From Actinomycetospora corticicola (GTDB taxonomy: Bacteria > Actinomycetota > Actinomycetes > Mycobacteriales > Pseudonocardiaceae), in contig NZ_JACCBN010000001.1 of NCBI RefSeq assembly GCF_013409505.1, forward strand, positions 3,968,001-4,032,000: a stretch of 64,000 nt of DNA. The letters are read 5' to 3'. Below, piece by piece: positions 33,354-40,881 of this stretch; positions within the stretch are counted from its first letter, which is position 1, and each line of letters begins with the position of its first letter. The position numbers were made by a program, and so were the translations under genes. The notes under the pieces were generated by a model, which was not told the DNA's origin, did no database searches, and worked only from the letters and a program-made list of their open reading frames with translations.

Positions 33354-34109
33354 GTGACCCGGTGGGAGATCGCGCTGATCGCCCTCGCCGGGGTCTGGGC
33401 CGGGACGATCAACACCGTCGTCGGCTCGGGCACGCTCGTGACCTTCCCGGTGCTGGTGGCACTCGGCTACCCGCCCGTCACCGCGACGACGTCGAACGCG
33501 ATCGGTCTGATCACCGGGACGATCACCGGTGCCTACGGCTACCGCGCGGAGCTGCGGGGTCACGGGCGCCGACTGGTCCGCTACGGCGTCGCGTCGTTGT
33601 TCGGCGCGATCGGCAGCACGATCCTGCTGCTCTCGCTGCCGGCCGACGCGTTCGAGACGATCGTGCCGGTCCTGGTAGGACTCGCCGTCCTGCTCGTCGC
33701 GGTGCAGCCGCTGGTGACGCGGCGGTTGCGGAGCCGGGAGAGCCCGTCGTCGGGGCGGCCCTGGCTGCTCTATCCACTGATCTTCGCCGTCGGCGTCTAC
33801 GGCGGGTACTTCACGGCGGCGCAGGGGATCATGCTCGTCGGCGTCATGGGCCTGCTGCTCACCGACCCGCTGCAGCGGCTCAACGCCTTCAAGAACGCCC
33901 TCGCCGCCGTGGTCAACGTGGTCGCCGGCGCCATCTACGCGGTGGTCGCGCCGATCGACTGGTGGGTCGTGCTGATCCTCGCGGTGAGCTCGACCGTCGG
34001 CGGGCTGCTCGGGGCGCGCGTGGGTCGGCGGCTCTCCCCGCTCGTGCTGCGGGTGGTGATCGTCGTGATCGGCGTGGCCGCGATCGTCGACCTCGTGCTC
34101 ACGGCCTGA
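33354..34109 (+). CDS. Sulfite exporter TauE/SafE (TSUP) family membrane protein
   Basis: A 251-residue membrane protein with about eight predicted spans in two related halves. The first half carries GTINTVVGSGTLVTFPVLVALG and TTSNAIGLITGTITGA, and the second FAVGVYGGYFTAAQGIMLV and RLNAFKNALAAVVN; the paired N-x-P-like and Gly-rich motifs are the TSUP hallmark. Family members move organosulfonates, sulfite or other anions across the membrane. GTG 33354 is used because it follows a -10-like TAGGGT at leaderless distance and gives a membrane helix at once. Its end overlaps the Clp-N gene by 11 nt. Confidence 0.88.
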   Translation: MTRWEIALIALAGVWAGTINTVVGSGTLVTFPVLVALGYPPVTATTSNAIGLITGTITGAYGYRAELRGHGRRLVRYGVASLFGAIGSTILLLSLPADAFETIVPVLVGLAVLLVAVQPLVTRRLRSRESPSSGRPWLLYPLIFAVGVYGGYFTAAQGIMLVGVMGLLLTDPLQRLNAFKNALAAVVNVVAGAIYAVVAPIDWWVVLILAVSSTVGGLLGARVGRRLSPLVLRVVIVVIGVAAIVDLVLTA

Positions 34110-34521
34110 CGAGCAGCGGGATCGGGGCCGACGCGACCGACCGGGCCCGTGCCCACAGGTGGCCCGGGTCGATCCCGAGCCGCTCCAGGACGCCCACCGC
34201 GTCCGACGACGGATGGGTCAGGACAGCGGCGAGCAGGTGCGCCACGTCGACCCGGGCGCCCCCGACGTCGCGGGCGGCCACCGTGAGGGCCGCGGCCGCC
34301 CCGGGGGTCAGCGGCAGCGACCCGCCGTCGGGAACGCGCATGGGCAGCAGGCCGCGCACCCGCTCGGGGTCCACGTCGGCGAGGAGCGGATCGGCGCGCT
34401 CGCGGCCCTCGCGGACGAGTCCGAGCAGCAGGTGCGCGGTGCCGATGCCCTCGGCGCCGAGGCCGACGGCCTCGGACCGGGCCAGGTCCAGGGACCGCGA
34501 GGAACGGGAGGTGAGGCGCAT
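34099..34521 (-). CDS. Stand-alone Clp N-terminal-domain protein
   Basis: A 140-residue protein consisting only of Clp-N type repeats: one near residues 5-50 (LDLARSEAVGLGAEGIGTAHLLLGLV style) and a second near 75-125 (ALTVAARDVGGARVDVAHLLAAVL). In ClpC these repeats bind adaptors and substrates. No AAA+ ATPase domain follows. Such short proteins may act as adaptors, decoys or regulators of the Clp protease, but this is inference. ATG 34521 is preferred to 34530 on the basis of GAGGG spacing. It converges on the TSUP gene. Confidence 0.75.
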   Translation of the reverse strand: MRLTSRSSRSLDLARSEAVGLGAEGIGTAHLLLGLVREGRERADPLLADVDPERVRGLLPMRVPDGGSLPLTPGAAAALTVAARDVGGARVDVAHLLAAVLTHPSSDAVGVLERLGIDPGHLWARARSVASAPIPLLVRP

Positions 34522-34674
34522 GGCGACCACCCTCGTCGTCGGGACGGCGTCGTCGCCTCCGGTGAAACCCTGATCCCACCAGGGGGAACAGCATGTACCT
34601 CTTACCGGGGGTAGCCGTTACACGATGTATAGGGTTACCGTGCGTCGCACATACTTGCGACGGAGGTGGGCGGC
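34522..34674 (+). promoter_or_regulatory. Promoter region of the MpaB-type oxygenase gene
   Basis: TATAGGGT (34628-34635) is a good -10 box. Just downstream an inverted repeat cgtcgc (34643-34648) / gcgacg (34657-34662) overlaps the ribosome site GGAGG (34662-34666), so a regulator or mRNA hairpin could block translation. Confidence 0.45.
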
Positions 34675-35697
34675 GTGGCTCGACGGCAGCAGGACTACGG
34701 GTTCTTCGGTCCGGAGTCGGTGACCTGGAAGGTCTGGGGCTACCCGACCTCGATCGTGCTCGGCTTCCTCCGGGCGGTCGTCATCGAGGAGCTCGACCCG
34801 CACCTGGTGGCGTCGGTCGACCAGTCCGGGCAGGTCAAGCAGCGGCCGCGGCTGCGCTACGACCGGACGATGCAGTACTTCGCGACGGTGAAGTTCGGCG
34901 ACGCCGAGTCGGTCCTCCGCGCCTCGGACACGCTCGTGAAGATCCACTCGCGCGCGGTCGGGCACGACCCGGTGACCGGCGGGACCTACGACGCGAACGA
35001 CCCGGCGTCCCAGCTGTGGATCCACCTCACCGCGTGGCACTCGATCCTCTACACCTACGAGGTGTTCGGCCCCGGGAAGCTCACCGCGGCCGAGGAGGCG
35101 CAGTACTGGGAGGAGTGCGCGCGGGCCGCGGAGTTCCAGACGATCGACCCCGCCGACGTCCCCCGGAGCCGCGAGGGCATCCGCGCCTACTTCGCCGCGT
35201 ACCGGCCGCGGCTGGTCGGCTCCGAGGTCGCGCAGGACATGATGGACTTCCTGCTCGACAGCAGCACCACCGTCGTCCCGGAGAAGACCCCCGCCGTGCT
35301 GCGGTTCGTCTTCAACGCCGTCGTCCGCCGCGCGGTCATCGCGACGATGCCGCGCTGGATGCGCAAGCTCGGCGCCACCGGGCAGTCGACGTTCACCGAC
35401 CGGCTCGCGATCGCCCTGACCCGACCCGTCGTCCGGCTCGTTGCGGCCAGCAGGCTCGTGGAGATCTGGGCCCTCAGGCTGGCGAGCCCGCGCACGGTGC
35501 CGATCCTCGAGCCCGTCCTGCGGGGCACGAGGCCGGTGAACCCCGTCGTCCGGGAGCCGGCCGAGGCCCGCGAGCAGTACGGCGTGGTCGACCCCCGCAC
35601 GCAGTACGCGGAGATCCTGGCGGCCCGGGCCGTCGAGGCGGGACCGGCCCCGTACCCGTTCCACCACCGCGAGGAGCTCGTGCCCTTCCCGGCGTGA
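34675..35697 (+). CDS. Oxygenase MpaB family protein (DUF2236)
   Basis: A 340-residue protein of the MpaB/rubber-oxygenase-like (DUF2236) family. Conserved elements are RYDRTMQYFATVKFGD near residues 65-80, with the Arg/Tyr/Thr cluster, TLVKIHSRAVGHDP near 90-105, whose His is a probable haem ligand, and LWIHLTAWHSILYTYE near 123-138. Family members bind haem b and can oxidatively cleave double bonds of terpenoids or rubber; substrates of most are unknown. GTG 34675 follows GGAGG with an 8-nt spacer. It lies alone, with its own promoter. Given the lipid-catabolic region upstream, an isoprenoid substrate is conceivable but unproven. Confidence 0.82.
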   Translation: MARRQQDYGFFGPESVTWKVWGYPTSIVLGFLRAVVIEELDPHLVASVDQSGQVKQRPRLRYDRTMQYFATVKFGDAESVLRASDTLVKIHSRAVGHDPVTGGTYDANDPASQLWIHLTAWHSILYTYEVFGPGKLTAAEEAQYWEECARAAEFQTIDPADVPRSREGIRAYFAAYRPRLVGSEVAQDMMDFLLDSSTTVVPEKTPAVLRFVFNAVVRRAVIATMPRWMRKLGATGQSTFTDRLAIALTRPVVRLVAASRLVEIWALRLASPRTVPILEPVLRGTRPVNPVVREPAEAREQYGVVDPRTQYAEILAARAVEAGPAPYPFHHREELVPFPA

Positions 35698-35746
35698 GTG
35701 CGGCGGTTCCCCGGGACCGCGCCCCCCGGGGAACCGCCTCCCGCCG

Positions 35747-36004
35747 TCAGGCGCGGCGAGGCCGGCCGACGAGCTGGTGCGCCCCGGCCGCGCCGGCGAG
35801 CGCGGCGGCGGAGAGCAGGCCGTACCAGAGGACGTCGTCGTGGTCGGCCGACGTCACGGGGGACGCGGTCGGGGCGATCTCCAGGGGCGTCGAGACGGCG
35901 ACGGTGGCGCCCGGGGCGGCGGACAGGCCGGCGAGCGCCACCCCGACCAGGGCGACCCGTCCGACGACGGGGCGGGCACGACGGGTGCGGCGGTGTGCAG
36001 ACAC
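35747..36004 (-). CDS. Small exported or membrane protein, unknown function
   Basis: An 85-residue protein. A basic start (MSAHRRTRRARPVVGRVAL) leads into a hydrophobic helix (about residues 16-35) resembling an uncleaved or signal-like segment, then a short extracytoplasmic stretch, a second hydrophobic segment LLSAAALAGAAGA near 63-75, and a basic GRPRRA end. This resembles an LPxTG-less tail-anchored layout. GTG 36004 has GGGGG upstream; the open frame reaches 36205 but would overlap rfbA's promoter. Function unknown. Confidence 0.5.
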   Translation of the reverse strand: MSAHRRTRRARPVVGRVALVGVALAGLSAAPGATVAVSTPLEIAPTASPVTSADHDDVLWYGLLSAAALAGAAGAHQLVGRPRRA

Positions 36005-36138
36005 AGGTGTCCCCCGGGAGGTGCGCTGGGCGATTGTCGGCGAGCGATGCGCTCGTACCGGGGTGTCGATGGCCGCGACCGCATCGTTATCGCACCTTGA
36101 CCCGAGGCACTCGAAGGAGTGACGGCGACTGCGCCATC

Positions 36139-36152
36139 TAGAGTCGTCCGGC
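36139..36152 (+). promoter_or_regulatory. Leaderless promoter of rmlA
   Basis: TAGAGT (36139-36144) followed by 8 nt and GTG 36153; no ribosome site is seen. Confidence 0.5.
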
Positions 36153-37043
36153 GTGAAGGGAATCGTGCTCGCCGGGGGCAGCGGCACCCGACTGCACCCG
36201 GTCACCCGGGCGGTCTCGAAACAGCTGCTGCCGGTCTACGACAAACCGATGATCTACTACCCGATCTCGGTGCTCATGATCGCCGGGGTCCGGGACATCC
36301 TGATCATCTCCACCCCGGTCGACCTCCCCGCCTTCCGCCGCCTGCTCGGCGACGGCTCCGAGTGGGGCGTGCGGTTCTCCTACGCCGAACAGGCCGAACC
36401 CAACGGCCTGGCCGAGGCCTTCCTCATCGGCGCCGACCACATCGGCGACGACACCGCCGCCCTCGTGCTCGGCGACAACATCTTCCACGGCCAGGGCTTC
36501 TCGACGATCCTGCAGCGCGCCGTGGCGCAGGTCGAGACCGAGAAGGGCGCCACCCTGTTCGGCTACCCCGTCGGCGACCCCGAGCGCTACGGCGTCGGCG
36601 AGGCCGACGCCGACGGGCGGCTGATCTCCATCGAAGAAAAGCCGGTGCAGCCCCGGAGCAACCGGGCGATCACCGGGCTCTACCTCTACGACAACGACGT
36701 CGTCTCCCTCGCCCGCACCCTGACCCCCTCCGAGCGCGGCGAACTCGAGATCACCGACCTCAACCTCGCCTACATGCACCGCGGCGACGCCCGCCTGATC
36801 GACCTCGGCCGCGGGTTCGCCTGGCTCGACACCGGCACCCACGAATCACTGATCGAGGCCGGCCAGTACATCTCGGTCCTCGAGCACCGCCAGGGCGTCC
36901 GCATCGCGTGTCTCGAGGAACTCGCCCTGCGCGAGGGCTGGATCACCCCCGACCAGGCGCTGCGCCTCGGCGAGGCCCAGGGCAAGTCGCGCTACGGCGA
37001 GTACGTCATGGACGTCGCCCGCCGGGCGGGGGCGACGTCGTAG
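36153..37043 (+). CDS. rmlA: Glucose-1-phosphate thymidylyltransferase
   Basis: A 296-residue nucleotidyltransferase that makes dTDP-glucose, the first step to dTDP-rhamnose. The signature [18 protein letters not shown] opens the protein, followed by [29 protein letters not shown] near residue 107, the substrate segment [13 protein letters not shown] near 160 and [13 protein letters not shown] near 225. Length and motifs are full and unbroken. In arabinogalactan-walled actinobacteria dTDP-rhamnose builds the linker of the wall. No rmlB, rmlC or rmlD lies beside it, so the pathway is dispersed. The GTG start lies behind a leaderless-type promoter. Confidence 0.95.
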   Translation: MKGIVLAGGSGTRLHPVTRAVSKQLLPVYDKPMIYYPISVLMIAGVRDILIISTPVDLPAFRRLLGDGSEWGVRFSYAEQAEPNGLAEAFLIGADHIGDDTAALVLGDNIFHGQGFSTILQRAVAQVETEKGATLFGYPVGDPERYGVGEADADGRLISIEEKPVQPRSNRAITGLYLYDNDVVSLARTLTPSERGELEITDLNLAYMHRGDARLIDLGRGFAWLDTGTHESLIEAGQYISVLEHRQGVRIACLEELALREGWITPDQALRLGEAQGKSRYGEYVMDVARRAGATS

Positions 37044-37071
37044 CGGCTGTCGTCGCGGCTGTCGTCGCGGC

Positions 37072-37848
37072 TCAGGACGCGGTCCACCCGCCGTCGACCA
37101 TCAGGTTCGTGCCGTTGACGTAGCGGGCCTCGTCGGAGGCGAGGAAGAGCGCCGCGTGCGCGACGTCGTCGGGCACGCCGAGCCGCGGGGCCGGAGTGCG
37201 GTCCCGCCAGTGGCGCTGCCAGACCGGGTCGTCCTCGCGGCCGCCGGCACCGGTCAGGATCTTGCCCGGTGCGACGCCGTTGCAGACGATCCCGGCCGCG
37301 CCGTAGTCGGTGGCGACCTGTCGGGAGAGGTACACGACCGCGCTCTTCGAGGTCCCGTAGGCGGCGTCCCCGCGCGCCCCGATCATCCCGTGCTGGCTGG
37401 ACACGTTGACGATCCGGCCGCGGACGCCGTGCTCGTCGGCCTCCCGCGTGAGCATGTGCGCCACCGCGCTCCGGGTCAGCAGGAAGACCGCCGTGACGTT
37501 GACGGCGAACACCGCGTCCCACTGCTCGACGGTGGTGTCGAGCAGTGGGCGTCCGACCGAGATCGCGGCGTTGTTGACGAGCACGTCGAGGCGCCCGTGC
37601 TCGGCGACGACCTCGTCGACGAGTCCTGCGGTGGCCGCGGCGTCGGCGAGGTCGACGAGCACCTCGTGGGCGCGCCCGCCCTCACGGCGGACGAGGTCGA
37701 CGGTCGACTCGCCGCCCCCGTCGGGCGTCGAGCGACGGTCGGCGCACACCACCGTCGCCCCCTCGCGGGCGAACCGGACGGCGATCGCACGTCCGATCCC
37801 CGACGCGGTGCCGGTGACCAGACAGACGCGGCCGGCGAGTCGCTGCAT
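37072..37848 (-). CDS. Short-chain dehydrogenase/reductase (SDR)
   Basis: A 258-residue classical SDR. The cofactor loop TGTASGIGRAIAVRFA lies near residue 13, NNAAIS near 92, the Ser in VNVSSQHGMIG near 150 and the Tyr/Lys pair in YGTSKSAVVYLS near 163. The C-terminal YVNGTNLMVDGGW is typical of 3-oxoacyl-ACP reductase-like and glucose/ribitol dehydrogenase-like proteins. It oxidises or reduces an unknown alcohol/ketone with NAD(P). ATG 37848 is preceded by GAGGGGAGCACC. It diverges from the deacetylase gene by only 28 nt and converges on rmlA. Confidence 0.85.
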   Translation of the reverse strand: MQRLAGRVCLVTGTASGIGRAIAVRFAREGATVVCADRRSTPDGGGESTVDLVRREGGRAHEVLVDLADAAATAGLVDEVVAEHGRLDVLVNNAAISVGRPLLDTTVEQWDAVFAVNVTAVFLLTRSAVAHMLTREADEHGVRGRIVNVSSQHGMIGARGDAAYGTSKSAVVYLSRQVATDYGAAGIVCNGVAPGKILTGAGGREDDPVWQRHWRDRTPAPRLGVPDDVAHAALFLASDEARYVNGTNLMVDGGWTAS

Positions 37849-37876
37849 CGGTGCTCCCCTCGGGTAGACCGTACCC

Positions 37877-38782
37877 ATGATCGACCGTGACTTCGTCGGC
37901 TACGGCCCGACCGCACCGCTGGACCGGTGGCCGGACGGGTCACTCGTCGCGGTCAACGTCGTCGTCAACGTCGAGGAGGGGGCGGAGGCCTCCTGGGCCG
38001 ACGACGAGGGCAACGACAGCTGGGGCGAGTACACGCTGCCGATCGACCCGGCGGTGCGCGACCTCGGGACCGAAGGGCACTACGAGTTCGGCTCCCGCGT
38101 CGGCATCTGGCGGCTGGTCCGGCTGTTCGAGCGGTTCGACGCCGCCGTGACCTTCGGCGTCTGCGCGCGGGCCCTGGAGCGCAACCCGCCGTTCGCGGCG
38201 TGGCTGCGCGACAGCGACCACGACGTGCTCGGGCACGGCTACCGCTGGGCCGAGGTCAGTCGGATGACCGAGGACGAGGAGCGCGCGGACCTCGAGCACG
38301 CGATGCGGGTGCTCCCCGAGCTGGTCGGCCGCCCGGTCCGCGGCTGGTACGCGCGCTCGTTCCCGTCGCAGCGGACCCGGCGGCTGGCGGCGGACCACCC
38401 GGAGCTGACCTACGACAGTGACTCGGTCAACGACGAGCTGCCCTACCGCGTCGAGGTCGACGGGCGGCCGTGGCTCGTCGTGCCGTACTCCAAGGTGCAC
38501 AACGACACGCGATACTTCCTGCCGCCGACCTACGCGACCCCCCGGCACTTCGCGGAGACGCTCATCGGGGCGGTCGACCTCCTGCTCGAGGAGGCCCGCG
38601 CCGGCGCGGGGGCCCGGCTGCTGACCGTCGGCCTGCACCCGCGCTGGAGCGGCCAGGCCGCGCGGGCGGTGGCGGTGCGGGACTTCCTGGCGTGGGCCAC
38701 CGCGCAGCCGGAGGTGTCCCTGGTGCACCGCCAGCAGGTCGTGGACTGGTGGGAGGAGTACGTGCCGGGGGGCGCCGGGTAG
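37877..38782 (+). CDS. Polysaccharide deacetylase family protein (PuuE/allantoinase-like)
   Basis: A 301-residue NodB-like barrel. VAVNVVVNVEEGAEASWAD holds the first acidic metal/catalytic site near residue 35. DHDVLGHGYRWAEVSRM near 110-126 corresponds to the H-G-Y-R-W motif of PuuE-type enzymes, and GWYARSFPSQRTRRL and LLTVGLHPRWSG follow. PuuE-like members hydrolyse small cyclic or acyl amides rather than chitin, so a deamidase or allantoinase-like role is as likely as polysaccharide deacetylation. The next gene, a DUF998-like membrane protein, begins 9 nt after its stop, suggesting co-transcription. Confidence 0.8.
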   Translation: MIDRDFVGYGPTAPLDRWPDGSLVAVNVVVNVEEGAEASWADDEGNDSWGEYTLPIDPAVRDLGTEGHYEFGSRVGIWRLVRLFERFDAAVTFGVCARALERNPPFAAWLRDSDHDVLGHGYRWAEVSRMTEDEERADLEHAMRVLPELVGRPVRGWYARSFPSQRTRRLAADHPELTYDSDSVNDELPYRVEVDGRPWLVVPYSKVHNDTRYFLPPTYATPRHFAETLIGAVDLLLEEARAGAGARLLTVGLHPRWSGQAARAVAVRDFLAWATAQPEVSLVHRQQVVDWWEEYVPGGAG

Positions 38783-38790
38783 CTCGCGGC

Positions 38791-39981
38791 ATGATCGCCC
38801 ACCGGCTCCGGGGGCCCCTGACGCTCCTCCTCGCGGCGGTCGCACCCGTCGTCCTGGTGGTCGGGGTCCTGCTCGCGCAGGCGGTCCAACGTCCGGGCGG
38901 CTACACGCCGCTCCGCCAGACCGTGAGCACCCTCGCGGGCCGCGGCGCGGACGACCGCTGGATCATGACGGCGGGTCTGCTCGCGCTGGGTCTGATCTAC
39001 CTGGCCGTCGCCGCCGGGCTCTGCGCGCCGCGCCCGGGACGCTGGATCCTCGGGGTGGGGGCGCTCGCCCTCGTGGTGGTCTCCCTCTCGCCGCAACCCG
39101 CCCACGGCAGCTCGGCAGTGCACATGACGGCGATGGCGCTCGGCTGCGCGGCCTTCACGCTGTGGCCGCTGGGCCTGCTGCGCGCGCCGCACCTCCGCGC
39201 GGGGTCGCTGGTGATGACCGGCGTCGTGGCCGCGACCGTCGTCTGGCTCTGCGCCCAGGCGTGGACCGACGGCACGTGGCTCGGAGCGGCGGAACGCACC
39301 GTGCTGCTGGCCCAGACCGCGTGGCCGCTGCGGGTGGCCCTCGGGGCCCGACCCCTCGGCGCGTCGGCGCGGTGGACCGTCCTGCTCGCCCTGGTCCCGT
39401 TCGTCGTGTTCCCCGTGGGTCTCGTCGCGGCCCAGTCCGCGCAGCCCACGCCGGACCCGTCGGCCATGTCGCTGAGCGCCCTCGAGAGCCTCGGGGCGGT
39501 CGATCGCTGGATCATGACGACGACGGTGCTGGCGGTCGGGCTGACCTACGTCGCGGTGGCGGCACGCCTGCACCACGTGCCGCGGGTCGGTCGCGTCCTG
39601 CTCGGCGCCGGCGGCGGCTTCCTCGCGCTCGCGGCGCTCTTCCCCCAGCCCGCGCAGGGCACCTCGTGGCCGCACATGATGGCGGGCGGGCTCGCCTGGG
39701 CCGGCTTCGCGACCTGGCCGCTCGCGCTCGCCGCCGTCCCGACGACGGGCCCCGTCCTGCGGCGGGGGTCGCTGCTCGCGGTGGCGGTGATGGGGACGCT
39801 GCTCGCCTGGTTCACCGTGCAGCTGGTCGCCGGGGGCACCTGGTACGGCGTCTCGCAGCGCGTCACGGTGGCGGCGATGGGGATCTGGCCGCTCGTGGTC
39901 GCCGTGCACGGCGCGGATCGGCGCGCGCGGGTGCCGTCGGTGGCGGTCGACCCACGGACTGCGGCGCTCAGCGCGCGCTGA
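38791..39981 (+). CDS. Polytopic membrane protein with internally duplicated DUF998-like units
   Basis: A 396-residue membrane protein with about twelve hydrophobic segments. It consists of two similar halves. Each has a SxLxxxG-x-DRWIMT segment (near residues 47-57 and 228-238), a run VGL-YVAVAA, a SPQPAHG/FPQPAQG turn followed by H-M-M/T-A-G-G/A-L, and a GTW-G-x-x-R-x-x-x-x-A-x-WPL ending (near 150 and 345). This points to duplication and fusion of a ~190-residue DUF998-like unit. Function is unknown. It follows the deacetylase and overlaps the kptA gene tail to tail by 14 nt. Confidence 0.8.
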   Translation: MIAHRLRGPLTLLLAAVAPVVLVVGVLLAQAVQRPGGYTPLRQTVSTLAGRGADDRWIMTAGLLALGLIYLAVAAGLCAPRPGRWILGVGALALVVVSLSPQPAHGSSAVHMTAMALGCAAFTLWPLGLLRAPHLRAGSLVMTGVVAATVVWLCAQAWTDGTWLGAAERTVLLAQTAWPLRVALGARPLGASARWTVLLALVPFVVFPVGLVAAQSAQPTPDPSAMSLSALESLGAVDRWIMTTTVLAVGLTYVAVAARLHHVPRVGRVLLGAGGGFLALAALFPQPAQGTSWPHMMAGGLAWAGFATWPLALAAVPTTGPVLRRGSLLAVAVMGTLLAWFTVQLVAGGTWYGVSQRVTVAAMGIWPLVVAVHGADRRARVPSVAVDPRTAALSAR

Positions 39982-40489
39982 GGAACTCCGGTCCGATCCC
40001 CGCGACGAGCCAGGTGTCGTCGTTCCCGCGCCGGAAGACGACCCCGGCCTCCGCCGCTGCGGCGGCGTCCACCACGAACACGACGGGGACACCCCCGTGC
40101 CGGGCCCCGACCTGCCGGGCGGTGGCCTCGTCGCCCGACAGGTGCACGTACTGCCGGCCCATCGGCCGCAGCCCCTCCTCCCGGACCGCACCCGCCGTCG
40201 TCGGGCCCGTGCCGTGGAACAGGACCGCCGGCGGGTCAGCGACCGGCAGCTCCACCCGCCCGGCGACCGAGTGGCCGTAGCGGGCCCGGATGCGTCCGCC
40301 GTCGAGTTCGTAGCGCGGCTTGCTGCCGTGGTGGACGACGTCCTCGACGTCGGCCCGCGTGACCCCGAGCACCGCGACGAGCGCCTCGACGGACGTCCAG
40401 CCCTCGTCGTCGAGCTCGATCCCGATCCGGGCCGGCTCGTGGCGCAGCGCCCGCGACATGCGCTTCGACAGCCGCACCCGGTCGGTCAC
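39968..40489 (-). CDS. kptA: RNA 2'-phosphotransferase (Tpt1/KptA family)
   Basis: A 173-residue protein. The N-terminal LSKRMSRALRHEPARIGIEL carries the Arg/His signature of KptA. The C-terminal lobe has LFHGTGPTTAGAV near residue 92 and QYVHLSGDEATARQVG near 115, the NAD-binding elements, then VVFVVDAAAAAEAG. The family transfers an internal RNA 2'-phosphate to NAD, making ADP-ribose 1''-2''-cyclic phosphate; bacterial members may also ADP-ribosylate 5'-phosphorylated ends. Its role in bacteria without spliced tRNAs is unclear. Start GTG 40489 overlaps the stop of the EVE-domain gene by 4 nt. Confidence 0.92.
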   Translation of the reverse strand: MTDRVRLSKRMSRALRHEPARIGIELDDEGWTSVEALVAVLGVTRADVEDVVHHGSKPRYELDGGRIRARYGHSVAGRVELPVADPPAVLFHGTGPTTAGAVREEGLRPMGRQYVHLSGDEATARQVGARHGGVPVVFVVDAAAAAEAGVVFRRGNDDTWLVAGIGPEFLSAR

Positions 40490-40881
40490 GGCGCCATCGC
40501 CATCAGGCGGTCCCAGACCTCGTCGGGCACCGGCGAGCCCGTGCGCACGAACGAGGCCCGCAGCGCGGACCAGCCGGCGACGACCGGGTCGGCGCGCAGG
40601 TCGGCCAGCGGGATCGACGGCTCGAGGCGGCGGACGACCTCGGCGGCGCAGTTCCACGGGCGCGGGCCGGGTTCGTAGGCGGGCTCCGACGTGGCCCGCA
40701 GCAGGTAGGCGAGGTCCTTGGCGCGTCGCGAGCGGTAGAGCACGGCGAGGTCGCCCGGGCGGGTGTCGCGGTGACAGGCCCACCGCATGGCGGAAGCCCC
40801 GGGGACGAGCTTGGGGTGCTCGCGCCCGTCGTCGTCGAGATAGCAGTCCGGCCCGACCACCCAGACCCAGTGCCCGGTCAC
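40486..40881 (-). CDS. EVE (PUA-like) domain protein
   Basis: A 131-residue protein resembling the EVE domain. It opens with GHWVWVVGPDCYL, continues with the aromatic MRWACHRDTRPGDLAVLYRSR segment (about residues 35-55) and the K-D-L-AYLLRATSEPAYEP strand, and ends with a Trp-containing helix. EVE and related PUA-like folds bind modified bases in DNA or RNA and are often attached to restriction, defence or RNA-modification genes. Here the gene overlaps both kptA downstream and the GH172 gene upstream by 4 nt, so all three are likely co-translated. The domain call is by motif memory. Confidence 0.7.
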   Translation of the reverse strand: MTGHWVWVVGPDCYLDDDGREHPKLVPGASAMRWACHRDTRPGDLAVLYRSRRAKDLAYLLRATSEPAYEPGPRPWNCAAEVVRRLEPSIPLADLRADPVVAGWSALRASFVRTGSPVPDEVWDRLMAMAP

